Positions 7,046-16,244 of a DNA stretch of 64,000 nucleotides are shown piece by piece. Position 1 is the stretch's first letter; each line of letters begins with the position of its first letter. Source of the DNA: Xanthomonas arboricola pv. populi. GTDB taxonomy: Bacteria > Pseudomonadota > Gammaproteobacteria > Xanthomonadales > Xanthomonadaceae. The stretch is taken from assembly GCF_002939945.1 (NCBI RefSeq), contig NZ_MDEB01000006.1:186001-250000 (forward strand), given 5' to 3'. A program made the position numbers and the translations under genes. The notes under the pieces were generated by a model. That model did not search any database, was not told the origin of the DNA, and saw nothing but the letters and a program-made list of their open reading frames with translations.

Positions 7046-8569
7046 ATGCGCCCTGGATCCCTCATGGTGCTAGCCCTGCTAGCCCCGACGCTGATCGCCC
7101 CGCCGGTCTTCGCCCAATCCGTCCTGACCCGCGACAACGGCGCCAAGGTCGGCGACAACCAGAATTCTCAGACTGCCGGCGCCACCGGCCCGGCCCTGCT
7201 GCAAGACGTGCAACTGATCCAGAAGCTGCAGCGCTTCGATCGCGAGCGCATCCCCGAGCGCGTGGTGCATGCGCGCGGCACCGGCGTCAAAGGCGAGTTC
7301 ACCGCCACCGCCGATCTGTCCAGCCTGACCAAGGCCAAGGTGTTCAGTGCCGGCGAAAAGACTCCGGTATTCGTGCGCTTTTCCTCGGTGGTGCACGGCA
7401 ACCACTCGCCGGAAACGTTGCGCGACCCGCACGGCTTCGCCACCAAGTTCTACACCAGCGACGGCAACTGGGATCTGGTCGGCAACAACTTCCCCACCTT
7501 CTTCATCCGCGATGCGATCAAGTTCCCCGACATGGTCCATGCGTTCAAGCCGGACCCGCGCACAAACCTGGACGACGATTCGCGCCGCTTCGATTTTTTC
7601 TCGCACGTGCCCGAAAGCACCCGCACGCTGACGCTGTTGTACTCCAATGAAGGCACGCCGGCCGGCTACCGCTTCATGGACGGCAATGGTGTGCATGCCT
7701 ACAAGCTGGTCAATGCCCAGGGCGAAGTGCATTACGTCAAGTTCCACTGGAAGACGCTGCAGGGCATCAAGAACCTCGATCCCAAGCAGGTCGCTGCCGT
7801 CCAGGCCAAGGACTACAGCCACCTGACCAACGATCTGGTCGGTGCGATCAAGAAGGGCGACTACCCGAAGTGGGACCTGTACGTGCAGGTGCTCAAGCCG
7901 GAAGACCTGGCCAAGTTCGATTTCGATCCGCTGGATGCCACCAAGATCTGGCCGGACGTGCCGGAGCAGAAGGTCGGCCAGATGGTGTTGAACAAGAACG
8001 TCGATAACTTCTTCCAGGAAACCGAGCAGGTCGCGATGGCGCCGGCCAACCTGGTGCCGGGCATCGAGCCGTCGGAAGACCGCCTGCTGCAGGGGCGCAT
8101 CTTCTCCTACGCCGACACCCAGCTGTATCGCATCGGTGCCAACGGCCTGAACCTGCCGGTCAACCGTCCGCGTGTGGCCGTCAACAATGGCAACCAGGAT
8201 GGCGAAGGCAACAACGGCCACACCACCAGCGGCGTGAATTACGAGCCGAGCCGCCTGGAGCCGCGTCCGCAGGACACGGCCGCGCGTTATAGCGCGTTGC
8301 CGCTGTCGGGGACCACCCAGCAGGCCAAGATCGCCCGCGAGCAGAACTTCAAGCAGGCCGGTGAGTTGTATCGGTCCTACAGCAAGAAGGATCGCGCCGA
8401 TCTGGTGCAGAGTTTCGGCGAGTCGCTGGCCACCACCGATACCGAGAGCAAGCACATCCTGCTGTCGTTCCTGTACAAGGCCGACCCCGAATACGGCACC
8501 GGCGTGACCCGTGTCGCCAAGGGCGACCTGGCCCGCGTCAAGCAGCTGGCCTCCAGCCTGCAGGACTGA
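7046..8569 (+). CDS. katB: Exported monofunctional catalase KatB
   Basis: A 507-residue haem catalase that converts hydrogen peroxide to water and oxygen. An N-terminal signal peptide with a cleavage site near Ala23 (PVFA-QS) indicates periplasmic export. The catalytic His is His75 in RVVHARG, the distal Asn lies in DLVGNNFPTFFIRD, and the proximal haem Tyr lies in RIFSYADTQLYR. Length and N-terminal export signal fit the small-subunit catalases called KatB in Pseudomonas and Xanthomonas. The next gene encodes an ankyrin protein, as in the Pseudomonas katB-ankB pair. A hairpin terminator-like structure separates the two. Confidence 0.95.
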   Translation: MRPGSLMVLALLAPTLIAPPVFAQSVLTRDNGAKVGDNQNSQTAGATGPALLQDVQLIQKLQRFDRERIPERVVHARGTGVKGEFTATADLSSLTKAKVFSAGEKTPVFVRFSSVVHGNHSPETLRDPHGFATKFYTSDGNWDLVGNNFPTFFIRDAIKFPDMVHAFKPDPRTNLDDDSRRFDFFSHVPESTRTLTLLYSNEGTPAGYRFMDGNGVHAYKLVNAQGEVHYVKFHWKTLQGIKNLDPKQVAAVQAKDYSHLTNDLVGAIKKGDYPKWDLYVQVLKPEDLAKFDFDPLDATKIWPDVPEQKVGQMVLNKNVDNFFQETEQVAMAPANLVPGIEPSEDRLLQGRIFSYADTQLYRIGANGLNLPVNRPRVAVNNGNQDGEGNNGHTTSGVNYEPSRLEPRPQDTAARYSALPLSGTTQQAKIAREQNFKQAGELYRSYSKKDRADLVQSFGESLATTDTESKHILLSFLYKADPEYGTGVTRVAKGDLARVKQLASSLQD

Positions 8570-8576
8570 TCCACCC

Positions 8577-8609
8577 ACGGCATCGCGGCCTGTGCCGCGG
8601 TGCCGTTTT
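8577..8609 (+). terminator. Intrinsic terminator or attenuator between katB and ankB
   Basis: A 13-bp stem (8577-8589 with 8594-8606, one G-U pair) closes on the loop CTGT and ends in TTTT. It lies directly after the katB stop and only about 20 bases before the ankB start. Because ankB has no obvious separate promoter, the structure probably acts as a partial terminator that lowers ankB expression relative to katB. Confidence 0.7.
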
Positions 8610-8627
8610 CGCTATCGGGAGAGCCAT

Positions 8628-9203
8628 ATGCGCACCCTGCTGTTTCTGATGCTTGGCACCTTGTCTGCAGCTGCCAACGCTGCCTCGCCCGCGCCGATGT
8701 CCACCAGCGCCACGACTGCCGCGGCCGACCCGGCGCAGATCAAGCTGCAGTTGCGCGAGTACTTCTTCGACGCGGCACGCGAGGGGCGGCAGGACATGCT
8801 GGCCGAGTTCATCCGCTCGCACTACGACCTCAATACCCGCGACGAGAAGGGCTACACCGCGCTGATCCTGGCGGCCTATCACGGCCAGCGCCCCGCAGTG
8901 GAGCAGTTGCTCAGCGCCGGTGCCGACCCCTGCACGCAGGACAAGCGCGGCAATACCGCGCTGATGGGCGCAATCTTCAAGGGCGAGCTGGGCATCGCCA
9001 AGCGCCTGATGCAGGCCGACTGCGCGCCTGACCAGCGCAACAACGCCGGTCAGACCGCCGCGATGTACGCAGCGCTGTTCCAGCGCAGCGACGTGCTCAA
9101 GGATCTGGCCGCCAAGGGCGCGGACCTCAGCCTCAAGGACGGGCAGGGCAACGATGTGACCAAGTTGCAACGCGGCGAGTTCGCGACTGCTCCGGCGCGC
9201 TGA
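8628..9203 (+). CDS. ankB: Exported ankyrin-repeat protein AnkB
   Basis: A 191-residue protein with a signal peptide (MRTLLFLMLGTLSAAANA) and about four ankyrin repeats. Repeat cores such as GYTALILAAYHG, GNTALMGAIFKG and GQTAAMYAALF are visible. In Pseudomonas aeruginosa the equivalent AnkB is needed for full KatB activity, probably as a periplasmic scaffold; the same role is inferred here from the gene order. ATG at 8628 follows GGGAGAG at a good distance; the longer upstream frame overlaps katB and the hairpin and is not used. Confidence 0.9.
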   Translation: MRTLLFLMLGTLSAAANAASPAPMSTSATTAAADPAQIKLQLREYFFDAAREGRQDMLAEFIRSHYDLNTRDEKGYTALILAAYHGQRPAVEQLLSAGADPCTQDKRGNTALMGAIFKGELGIAKRLMQADCAPDQRNNAGQTAAMYAALFQRSDVLKDLAAKGADLSLKDGQGNDVTKLQRGEFATAPAR

Positions 9204-9917
9204 GCGCACGCACCAGTCATCCCTGGCGCGCCGGGCGTCAGCACCCACCTCGCGTAGGCGCTCTTCGGCCAGCGCCAGACCTGCCGCCGGTGCGAGCCAT
9301 TGGCGGTGCTTGCCCGGCAGGTGCGCGCCGTGCCCAGCCGCCAGCCGCCTGCAGACTGTCTGCGCGCCTCGCGCTCGGCCGTCCTCAACGCGCTGTGCGC
9401 GATTGCGGGGCCAGGTCCGTGACAGTGGCCGTTAGGTAAATCGAGGATCGCCATCGCCTGAGTCCCGAACTCCTGTACCCCGAGCTTCGGCGGCCTGGCT
9501 CGCAGCAAGCATCGCGTGCGCGCTTACGCGACTGACAGGTACTGGCGACCACCAGCTCCGCTATGACCGCCGACGCGGCTTGGGGACCAACCGTTGCGCA
9601 CCCTACATGGTTGTTCCTGGATCGATCGGTCGCCTGCCGACAAGCCCGATCCGCCTCCGCCGCCCACCGAAAAAGTGCAGCCACCGCGCCGCCGGTTTTC
9701 TGCCGCAGGCGCGTTGGATCTCTGGCGGAAGTGGTGATTTTTGTGCCACCGCGTCAGGAGTCTCCTGACGTTGAAATGCTTGTGCGCCAAGGGTTTGACA
9801 GAAGTCTGAGCGCGCGGTGACTTGCTTAAAATCTGTTCGGGAAAACCGCAAAAAACAGTTCAAGAAAGCGCTGCGAACGCCGATGCTTCCGCTATCGCAC
9901 ACTGGAACCCCCGGACC
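9204..9917. other. Intergenic region without a supported gene
   Basis: About 710 bases. Open frames on both strands have no support from motifs or start signals. The region contains a near-perfect palindrome at 9752-9770 (listed separately). A TTGACA box at 9795-9800 and a TAAAAT at 9827-9832 occur before the small membrane-protein gene, but their spacing (26 bases) is too long to call a promoter with confidence. Confidence 0.45.
9752..9770. promoter_or_regulatory. 19-bp palindrome (CGTCAGGAG-T-CTCCTGACG)
   Basis: Two exact nine-base arms are separated by one base. The loop is too tight for an RNA hairpin at full pairing, so a DNA operator for a dimeric protein is the better reading. It lies about 150 bases upstream of the small membrane-protein gene at 9918. 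No regulator can be named. Confidence 0.35.
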
Positions 9918-10142
9918 ATGAAGCTCGATCCCTCCATCCCTTTCCTGATGTCCCTGCTGGCCATGGTGCTGTGCACCGCCACTGCCGTGGTCGCCCTGGT
10001 GTTCGGTCAGGTACACGTGCTGGCCACGTCGTGGAGCTTCTACACCGTGCTGGGCACCGCCCTGATCACCTTGGCCGCCTCGTATCACGCCCTCGGCAAG
10101 CCGCTGAGCGCCGAAGAGCGCGTGGGCCTGCGTAACCCGTAA
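9918..10142 (+). CDS. Small two-helix membrane protein, function unknown
   Basis: A 74-residue hydrophobic protein with two predicted membrane helices, at about residues 8-29 (FLMSLLAMVLCTATAVVALVF) and 38-58 (WSFYTVLGTALITLAASY). The C-terminus is short and charged (LSAEERVGLRNP). I do not recognise a family. The codon use is typical of its neighbours and supports a real gene. It stands alone on this strand after a long non-coding stretch. Confidence 0.65.
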   Translation: MKLDPSIPFLMSLLAMVLCTATAVVALVFGQVHVLATSWSFYTVLGTALITLAASYHALGKPLSAEERVGLRNP

Positions 10143-10169
10143 CCGCAGATCCCGTCCAGGCGCAGTGCG

Positions 10170-10482
10170 CTACGCCAGCACTGGACAAAACACGCTCCGC
10201 TCGCCACCGATGATGGACCGCATTCGCTCGGCATAGGCGAACGCCGCAAGACACTGCGCATCCTGCAGCGATGCCGCCCGGTGAAGCGCGTACCCGGCGA
10301 GCGAGGGCAGCGAAAACAGCGTCAGCGCGATGTTGTTCGCCCCTTCCGACGGCAGAAATAGCCGTGATGGTGGCCGACCAAGCGCGCCACCAGTGCAATC
10401 CATAAATGCGCGTCATGCCCGAATTGGGACGGTTGATACGGGCCGATCGCCTGGCGCAGCGAATAGGCGATCCTGCCGCGGG
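10170..10482 (-). pseudogene. Remnant of an unidentified gene, split by one frameshift
   Basis: On the minus strand two adjacent frames join into one coherent protein end. The first frame reads AYSLRQAIGPYQPSQFGHDAHL and ends in GHHHGYF; the second continues LPSEGANNIALTLFSL and runs to a stop at 10170. Restoring one base near 10356 would fuse them into about 100 residues. A stop codon lies in the first frame directly upstream, so the 5' part of the gene is missing. Both pieces have native-looking codon use. I cannot name the family. Confidence 0.5.
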
Positions 10483-10593
10483 CTCAGGCAGGTTAACGCC
10501 GCAGGGCGCCATGCCGCGCTGCGGCAGATTCATCCACGCCCGTGTAAGCTGTTGATCCTGCTCCGCATTCCGATGGCTGCCCGCTGCGGCCAC

Positions 10594-11604
10594 ATGTCGA
10601 TGACCGCCTCCGCCGATCGCTACGCCGCCTCCCTGCGCCTGTCCGTCGCCCCGATGATGGACTGGACCGACCGCCATTGCCGGGTCTTCCATCGCCTGCT
10701 GGCACCCTCGGCGCGGCTATATACCGAGATGGTGCACGCCAATGCGGTGATCCATGGCGATCGCGCGCGGCTGATCGGCTTCGATGCGGTCGAACACCCG
10801 CTGGCGCTGCAACTGGGCGGCAGCGAGCCGGCGCTGCTTGCGCAGGCCGCAGCGATCGCGCACGAGTGGGGTTATGACGAGATCAACCTCAATTGCGGTT
10901 GCCCGTCCGATCGGGTGCAGGCCGGGCGCTTCGGTGCCTGTCTGATGCGCGAGCCGGCGCTGGTCGCCGAGTGTGTCGCCGCGATGTCTGCGGCGACCAC
11001 GTTGCCGATCACGGTCAAATGCCGCCTCGGCGTGGATGACGATGACGACTACGCCGTGTTCGCCAGCTTCGTCGACCAGGTGGTCGCGGCCGGCGCGGCC
11101 ATGGTGGTGGTGCATGCCCGCAACGCATGGCTCAAAGGCTTGTCCCCCAAGGAAAACCGCGAAGTACCGCCGCTGCGTTACGACTGGGCGTATCGCCTCA
11201 AGCAGGAGCGCCCCGCGTTGCCGGTGGTACTCAATGGCGGAATTGCGGCGGTGGAGACCGCAATGGAGCATCTGCAACAGGCCGACGGCGTCATGCTCGG
11301 CCGCGCCGCTTACCACGACCCCTACGTGCTGCATCGCCTGGATGCGGCCCTGAATCAGCGTGCGGAGCGGCCGCGCGACCAATTGCTGCGTGCCTTGCGG
11401 CCCTACGTCGAGTCCCAACTGGCACGCGGCCTGGCGCTGAAGCACATGACCCGGCACGTGTTGGGGTTGTTCCATGGGCAGCCGGGCGGCCGCGCGTTCC
11501 GGCAGGTGTTGAGCGAAGGCGCACACCGGCCCGGTGCCGGTTGGGATCTGGTCGAGCAGGCCTTGCAGCGCACCGACACCCAGGCCTGGCGCGTGGTGGC
11601 CTGA
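10594..11604 (+). CDS. dusA: tRNA-dihydrouridine(20/20a) synthase DusA
   Basis: A 336-residue flavoenzyme that reduces uridines in the D-loop of tRNA using NADPH and FMN. Family marks are SVAPMMDWTDRH at the N-terminus, the INLNCGCPSDRVQ motif with the catalytic Cys, ITVKCRLGVDD, and the phosphate-binding VVLNGGI and GVMLGRAAYHDP segments. The DusA-specific WLKGLSPKENREVPPL stretch is present. The start is one of three close ATG codons (10573, 10594, 10600); 10594 gives the usual family length. The gene stands alone. Confidence 0.95.
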   Translation: MSMTASADRYAASLRLSVAPMMDWTDRHCRVFHRLLAPSARLYTEMVHANAVIHGDRARLIGFDAVEHPLALQLGGSEPALLAQAAAIAHEWGYDEINLNCGCPSDRVQAGRFGACLMREPALVAECVAAMSAATTLPITVKCRLGVDDDDDYAVFASFVDQVVAAGAAMVVVHARNAWLKGLSPKENREVPPLRYDWAYRLKQERPALPVVLNGGIAAVETAMEHLQQADGVMLGRAAYHDPYVLHRLDAALNQRAERPRDQLLRALRPYVESQLARGLALKHMTRHVLGLFHGQPGGRAFRQVLSEGAHRPGAGWDLVEQALQRTDTQAWRVVA

Positions 11605-11856
11605 ACTGGCCTTCGGCTTGCTTTACCTGAACCGCCATATCCGATGCCTGCACCTGACAGCGGTGCCGCCTGCCAGGCGCGACTGCGAAATCCAGCGTTG
11701 AGTGGCTTTTCCACGCAGTCCTGGGGTTCATTTCACTGAACAGCGTTAACACAAAGCTAAAAAGTTCAGATGGGATTCACCCCGCAAAATCAAGAATTTG
11801 GGTCTATTCTCGGGCTCGACCAGCTGTGATCGGTTGGCCGGTTTCACGAATTTTGA

Positions 11857-12246
11857 ATGTTCCTGAACAACCCGCTAGGATTGATTGTGACCCAGCCGTT
11901 CTGCCGCGCTCGCTATGTCGTTCTGGTTGCCCTCGGGGTAGCCATGGCAGCGCCGTCGGCGTGGTGTCAGGAATACCCGATGTCGCATGCGGGACGCGAG
12001 GCGTTGCCGCCGTCCGCGCGCGGCAACGGGCGCACGCTCTCTGACACCATCCGGCAGGTTCAGCGGTCTACCGGTGGACAGATTCTCAGCGCCGAACGCG
12101 TGCCGTTTGACGGGGGCAATCTCAACCGGGTCAAGTACATGAAGGATGGCCGCGTGCACACCGTGTACGAGTCCGAGCAGATGCAGGCCGCGCCGCCGCG
12201 TAGCCAGGCTCCGCCAGAAGCGCCACCACGCGACGATAACCACTAG
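11857..12246 (+). CDS. Small exported protein upstream of phoPQ
   Basis: A 129-residue protein with an N-terminal export signal (RYVVLVALGVAMAAPSAWC). The mature part contains a PepSY-like stretch, with SDTIRQVQRSTGGQILSAERV and then LNRVKYMKDGRVHTVY, and a Pro-rich tail. PepSY-like proteins often sit beside two-component systems and may modulate the sensor. The gene ends about 70 bases before phoP on the same strand, so co-transcription is likely. A GTG at 11887, better spaced after AGGA, is an alternative start that still keeps the signal peptide. Confidence 0.7.
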   Translation: MFLNNPLGLIVTQPFCRARYVVLVALGVAMAAPSAWCQEYPMSHAGREALPPSARGNGRTLSDTIRQVQRSTGGQILSAERVPFDGGNLNRVKYMKDGRVHTVYESEQMQAAPPRSQAPPEAPPRDDNH

Positions 12247-12317
12247 ACGTAGATAGTTCTGCGTTCAGTCTTATAAATTCCCCGGCCATTGGCCGACAAC
12301 GTAACTAGGGAGAGTGC

Positions 12318-13001
12318 ATGCGTATCCTTTTGGTCGAAGACGAAGCTCCGCTGCGCGAGACCCTTGCCGCGCGCCTGAAGCGCGAAGGCTTTGCTGTCGA
12401 CGCTGCACAAGACGGCGAAGAAGGTCTGTACATGGGCCGCGAAGTCCCGTTCGATGTCGGCATCATCGACCTTGGCCTGCCCAAGATGTCTGGCATGGAG
12501 CTGATCAAGGCGTTGCGCGACGAGGGCAAGAAATTCCCGGTGCTGATCCTGACCGCGCGTTCGAGCTGGCAGGACAAGGTCGAAGGCCTCAAGCAGGGTG
12601 CCGACGATTACCTGGTCAAGCCGTTTCATGTCGAAGAGCTGCTGGCGCGCGTCAATGCGCTGCTGCGGCGCGCGGCGGGCTGGAGCAAGCCGACGCTGGA
12701 ATGTGGCCCGGTCGCTCTGGATCTGGCAGCGCAGACGGTCAGCGTCAATGGCGCCAACGTGGATCTGACCAGTTACGAGTACAAGGTGCTCGAATACCTG
12801 ATGATGCATGCCGGCGAACTGGTCTCCAAGGCCGATCTGACCGAGCACATCTATCAGCAGGATTTCGATCGCGATTCGAACGTGCTGGAAGTGTTCATCG
12901 GCCGCCTGCGCAAGAAGCTCGATCCCGACGGCGAGCTCAAGCCGATCGAGACCGTCCGCGGTCGTGGCTATCGTTTCGCCATTCCGCGTACCGAAGGCTG
13001 A
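12318..13001 (+). CDS. phoP: Response regulator PhoP (OmpR family)
   Basis: A 227-residue regulator. The receiver domain (1-120) has the acidic pair in LLVEDE, the phospho-accepting Asp51 in IIDLGLP, Thr in ILTARS and Lys in YLVKPF. The winged-helix DNA-binding domain (about 125-223) ends in TVRGRGYRFAIP. The best match by pattern is PhoP, and the sensor gene that follows has the PhoQ-type H-box. In enterobacteria PhoP responds to low magnesium and cationic peptides; in Xanthomonas phoPQ is tied to virulence. The start has GGGAG just upstream. Confidence 0.9.
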   Translation: MRILLVEDEAPLRETLAARLKREGFAVDAAQDGEEGLYMGREVPFDVGIIDLGLPKMSGMELIKALRDEGKKFPVLILTARSSWQDKVEGLKQGADDYLVKPFHVEELLARVNALLRRAAGWSKPTLECGPVALDLAAQTVSVNGANVDLTSYEYKVLEYLMMHAGELVSKADLTEHIYQQDFDRDSNVLEVFIGRLRKKLDPDGELKPIETVRGRGYRFAIPRTEG

Positions 13002-13030
13002 ATCCGCGCCTCGGCAAACAGGAAGATCAG

Positions 13031-14446
13031 GTGGCGGGTCGCTCCAAGTGGTATAGACGCTGGCGGCCGCGCTCCCTGCAGGCCCGTCAGCTGTTGGCTG
13101 CCAGCCTCAGTCTGGTGGCCTTCCTTGCGCTTGCGGGCTATGCGCTGGACGTGGCGTTTGCCGACACTGCCGAAAAGAATCTGCGAGAGCGGTTGAAGAA
13201 CTACGCCTCTGCGTACGCCGCCAATATCGATTTCGTCCGCGACGGCTCGCTGTATATCGGCGGACAGCCACCGGACCCACGCTTCGATGTGCCCGGCGGC
13301 GGGCTGTACGTGGAAGTCGTGCGCCCGGACGAAAGCTGGACCTCGATGTCGGCCGAAGGCCCGAACATTCCGCACGGGCGCATGCTCGAGCCCCGCCAGG
13401 AAGAATTCATCGGCCCGCTGGAGATGACCCAGATCGACGGCAGCGTGGGCCAGTTGTACCGCTACGGCCTGGGCGTGAGTTACGTCGAGCGCGAACACGG
13501 CGGCGAGATTCCGTACACCATCTATGTGATGGAAGATGCGCGCTCGATGGGCGCGCAGCTGCGCGTGTTTCGTAGTGCGGTGTGGTTCTATCTCGGCAGT
13601 GCCGGTGTGGTACTGCTGGTGCTGCAGGCCTTCATCCTGCAGTGGAGCCTGCGTCCGCTGCGGCGGGTGATCAATGAGCTATCCAAGGTGCAGCGCGGCG
13701 AGATCCAGCGCATGAGCGAGCAGCATCCGCGCGAACTGGAGCCGCTGACCGAAAGCATCAATGCCTTCATCGAGAGCGAGCGCGACAATCTGGACCGCCA
13801 GCGCAATACGCTGGCCGACCTGGCACATAGCCTCAAGACGCCGATCGCGGTGTTGCGCACCCAGCTCGATAGCGGTCAGTCCGAGCGCGATCTGCACGAG
13901 GAAATGGATGTGCAGTTGCGCCGCATGAATGATCTGGTGTCCTACCAGCTCGCGCGCGCTGCCTCCAGCGGGCACAAGCTGTTTGCCGCACCGCTGCCGA
14001 TCGAGTCGACCGCCGAAGAGATCGTACGCGGACTGGAGAAGGTCTATTCGGTCAAGGGCGTGTTGTGCGAGTTCGATATTTCGCCCGACGCGCGTTTTCA
14101 TGGTGAGCCGGGCGATCTGCAGGAACTGCTGGGCAATCTGCTTGAAAACGGCTTCAAGTGGGCGCGCAGCCGCGTGCTGCTGACCGCACAGCCCGGTCCC
14201 ACCACCGGCAGCCGTCGCGCCGGATTGATCCTGTCGGTGGAAGACGACGGCCCCGGCATCGCGCCGGAAGATGTCGCCAAGATCCTGCAGCGTGGCGTGC
14301 GTGGCGACGAGCGCGTGCAAGGCCACGGCATCGGTATGTCGATTGTGCAGGATCTGATCAAGGCCTACCGCGGCGAGCTGCAGGTGGTGCGTTCGCAGGA
14401 ACTGGGCGGCGCCCGCTTCGATGTGACCCTGCCGCCGGGACTGTGA
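13031..14446 (+). CDS. phoQ: Sensor histidine kinase PhoQ
   Basis: A 471-residue membrane kinase. It has two membrane segments (about 18-40 and 180-205) flanking a periplasmic sensor domain of about 140 residues, a HAMP-like linker, and the H-box DLAHSLKTPIAVL, which closely follows PhoQ. The ATPase lobe has the N-box LLENGFKWA, the G1 box VEDDGPGIAPED and the G2 box GHGIGMSIVQD. The periplasmic domain is rich in acidic residues, which fits divalent cation sensing. GTG at 13031, with GGAAG five bases upstream, is taken as the start because no ATG fits before the first helix. Confidence 0.88.
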   Translation: MAGRSKWYRRWRPRSLQARQLLAASLSLVAFLALAGYALDVAFADTAEKNLRERLKNYASAYAANIDFVRDGSLYIGGQPPDPRFDVPGGGLYVEVVRPDESWTSMSAEGPNIPHGRMLEPRQEEFIGPLEMTQIDGSVGQLYRYGLGVSYVEREHGGEIPYTIYVMEDARSMGAQLRVFRSAVWFYLGSAGVVLLVLQAFILQWSLRPLRRVINELSKVQRGEIQRMSEQHPRELEPLTESINAFIESERDNLDRQRNTLADLAHSLKTPIAVLRTQLDSGQSERDLHEEMDVQLRRMNDLVSYQLARAASSGHKLFAAPLPIESTAEEIVRGLEKVYSVKGVLCEFDISPDARFHGEPGDLQELLGNLLENGFKWARSRVLLTAQPGPTTGSRRAGLILSVEDDGPGIAPEDVAKILQRGVRGDERVQGHGIGMSIVQDLIKAYRGELQVVRSQELGGARFDVTLPPGL

Positions 14447-14569
14447 CCGGCATGCGTCGCCGAATGAACCCGTGGTCAACGTCGCAGTGCACTCCGACAA
14501 CCGTTTAACGCCCCGCGCGTTGGCTTGACCATACTGGGTCGCTTGCAGGCCGTTGCGATGGAGAGCTGC

Positions 14570-16159
14570 ATGTTCGAGCGCAATGCACAGACACGTTGGC
14601 TGAGCGCACATCCAGTGGCTACGCCCCGCCATCACCGATGGCAGCTGATGTGGCTGCTGGCGTGCTGTGCCTTCGCCATGTCGTGCAGTGCTGCCAATTC
14701 AGCACTGACGCCGGCACAGACGCGCTGGCTGCAGCGCGCGACCTACGGCGTGGGCGCCGACAGCGCAGCGCAGCTGCAGCGGCTCGGTCCCAAGCGCTAC
14801 GGCAGGTTGCTGCTGCAAGCCGGCGACGATGCGGCATTGCCAGCGCCGATCCGTGCACAATTGCGGCAATTCGATGCATTGCACACGCCGTTGCTGACTT
14901 TGCTGACGCAGTACGAGGCCGACAAGATTCGCCTGCAAGGCATGCCCGATGGCGAAGAAAAGACGGCATTGCGCAAAGCGTGGCAGGCGCGTGGCGGGCA
15001 GATGCTGACCCAGGCGCGTCAGGCGCAGCTGCTGCGTGCGGTGTATGCGCCGGAGCAGGTGCATGAGCAGCTGGTGTGGTTCTGGCTCAATCATTTCAGT
15101 GTGTACGCCGACAAGGGGCGGGTGAAATGGATGGCGGCCGATTACATGGAAAACGCGATCCGCCCGCATGCCACCGGCAAGTTCGCCGACCTGGTGCTGG
15201 CGACGCTGGAAAGCCCGGCGATGCTGGAATATCTGGACAACGCCAAGAACGCCAAAGGCAAGGTCAACGAAAATTACGCGCGCGAATTGATGGAGTTGCA
15301 TACGCTGGGCGTGCACGGCGGTTACAGCCAGCAGGATGTGCAGCAACTGGCGCTGATACTCACCGGTGCCGGCCTGGTGCCGGTCAAGGCCGGGGGCGCT
15401 CCGCCCTTGCCGATTGCTGCGCCGGGGCAGCCGCCGGTGGTGCGCAGGGGGCTGTTCGAATTCGATCCTGCGCGCCATCAACCCGGCGACAAGACCTTGC
15501 TGGACCAGCGCATCGCCGCGGGCGGCCTGGATGAGATCGAGCGTGCGGTGCAGCTGTTGGTGCGGCAACCGGCGTGCGCGCGGTTCGTGTCGCAGCGCCT
15601 GGCCGAGTACTTTGTCAGCGATAAGCCGCCGGCCGCGCTGGTCGAGCGCATGGCGAACACGTTTCAACGCAGCGATGGCGATATCGCCATGGTCATGCGG
15701 GCCATGCTGGACTCAGCGGAATTTACGCAGGCGCAACCGCGCAAGTTCAAGGATCCGAACCGGTTCGTGGTGTCGGCGATGCGGCTGGCCTACGAAGGCC
15801 AGCCGGTGGTCAATGCCGCGCCGATGGCGAGCTGGCTGCAGCAACTCGGCGAGCCGCTGTTCGGGCGCATCACCCCCGATGGGTGGTCGCTGCAATCGCA
15901 GGCATGGACCAGCTCCGGGCAACTGGCGCGCCGCTTCGAGGTGGCGCGTGCGCTGGGTGGCGGACCCAAGCAATTGTTCCGCTTCGATGGCGATAACGAC
16001 ACACCACTTCCGGCGCTGACGCAGATCGACACGCGCCTATCGTATCGCTGGGTTGCGCCGTCGCTTTCCAATGGCACGCGTGATGCTCTAGGGCAGGCGC
16101 GTTCGCCTGCGGAATGGAATGGATTCCTGCTGTCATCGCCGGACTTCAACTATCGCTGA
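14570..16159 (+). CDS. DUF1800 family exported protein
   Basis: A 529-residue protein. An N-terminal hydrophobic export segment (LMWLLACCAFAMSCSAANSAL) precedes a DUF1800 domain that fills the rest. Typical marks are QTRWLQRATYGV at the start, WFWLNHFSV, NENYARELMELHTLGV in the middle, and FVVSAMRLA toward the end. The family function is not established. Its partner in many genomes is a DUF1501 protein, and exactly that gene follows 85 bases downstream, so the two form a unit. ATG at 14570 has GGAGAG four bases upstream; earlier ATGs at 14525 and 14558 are less well placed. Confidence 0.88.
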   Translation: MFERNAQTRWLSAHPVATPRHHRWQLMWLLACCAFAMSCSAANSALTPAQTRWLQRATYGVGADSAAQLQRLGPKRYGRLLLQAGDDAALPAPIRAQLRQFDALHTPLLTLLTQYEADKIRLQGMPDGEEKTALRKAWQARGGQMLTQARQAQLLRAVYAPEQVHEQLVWFWLNHFSVYADKGRVKWMAADYMENAIRPHATGKFADLVLATLESPAMLEYLDNAKNAKGKVNENYARELMELHTLGVHGGYSQQDVQQLALILTGAGLVPVKAGGAPPLPIAAPGQPPVVRRGLFEFDPARHQPGDKTLLDQRIAAGGLDEIERAVQLLVRQPACARFVSQRLAEYFVSDKPPAALVERMANTFQRSDGDIAMVMRAMLDSAEFTQAQPRKFKDPNRFVVSAMRLAYEGQPVVNAAPMASWLQQLGEPLFGRITPDGWSLQSQAWTSSGQLARRFEVARALGGGPKQLFRFDGDNDTPLPALTQIDTRLSYRWVAPSLSNGTRDALGQARSPAEWNGFLLSSPDFNYR

Positions 16160-16244
16160 TTCGAGGGTCGCCGATTCGACGGCTGCCGATTCAACACCCG
16201 CTGTTTCGACAATCGACCAGCGATCATCGCCACGGGAGTGCGCC

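Noticed and set aside
7079-8578. A 499-codon minus-strand frame opposite katB
   Set aside because: It mirrors the catalase coding frame. KatB shows all catalytic motifs, while the antisense frame has none.
9050-9508. Minus-strand frame of 152 codons after ankB
   Set aside because: Partly antisense to ankB, no start signal, composition without protein-like features.
12314-13030. Upstream extension of the phoQ frame into phoP
   Set aside because: The extension is out of frame with phoP and Arg-rich. GTG at 13031 has a proper ribosome-binding site and leads straight into the first membrane helix.
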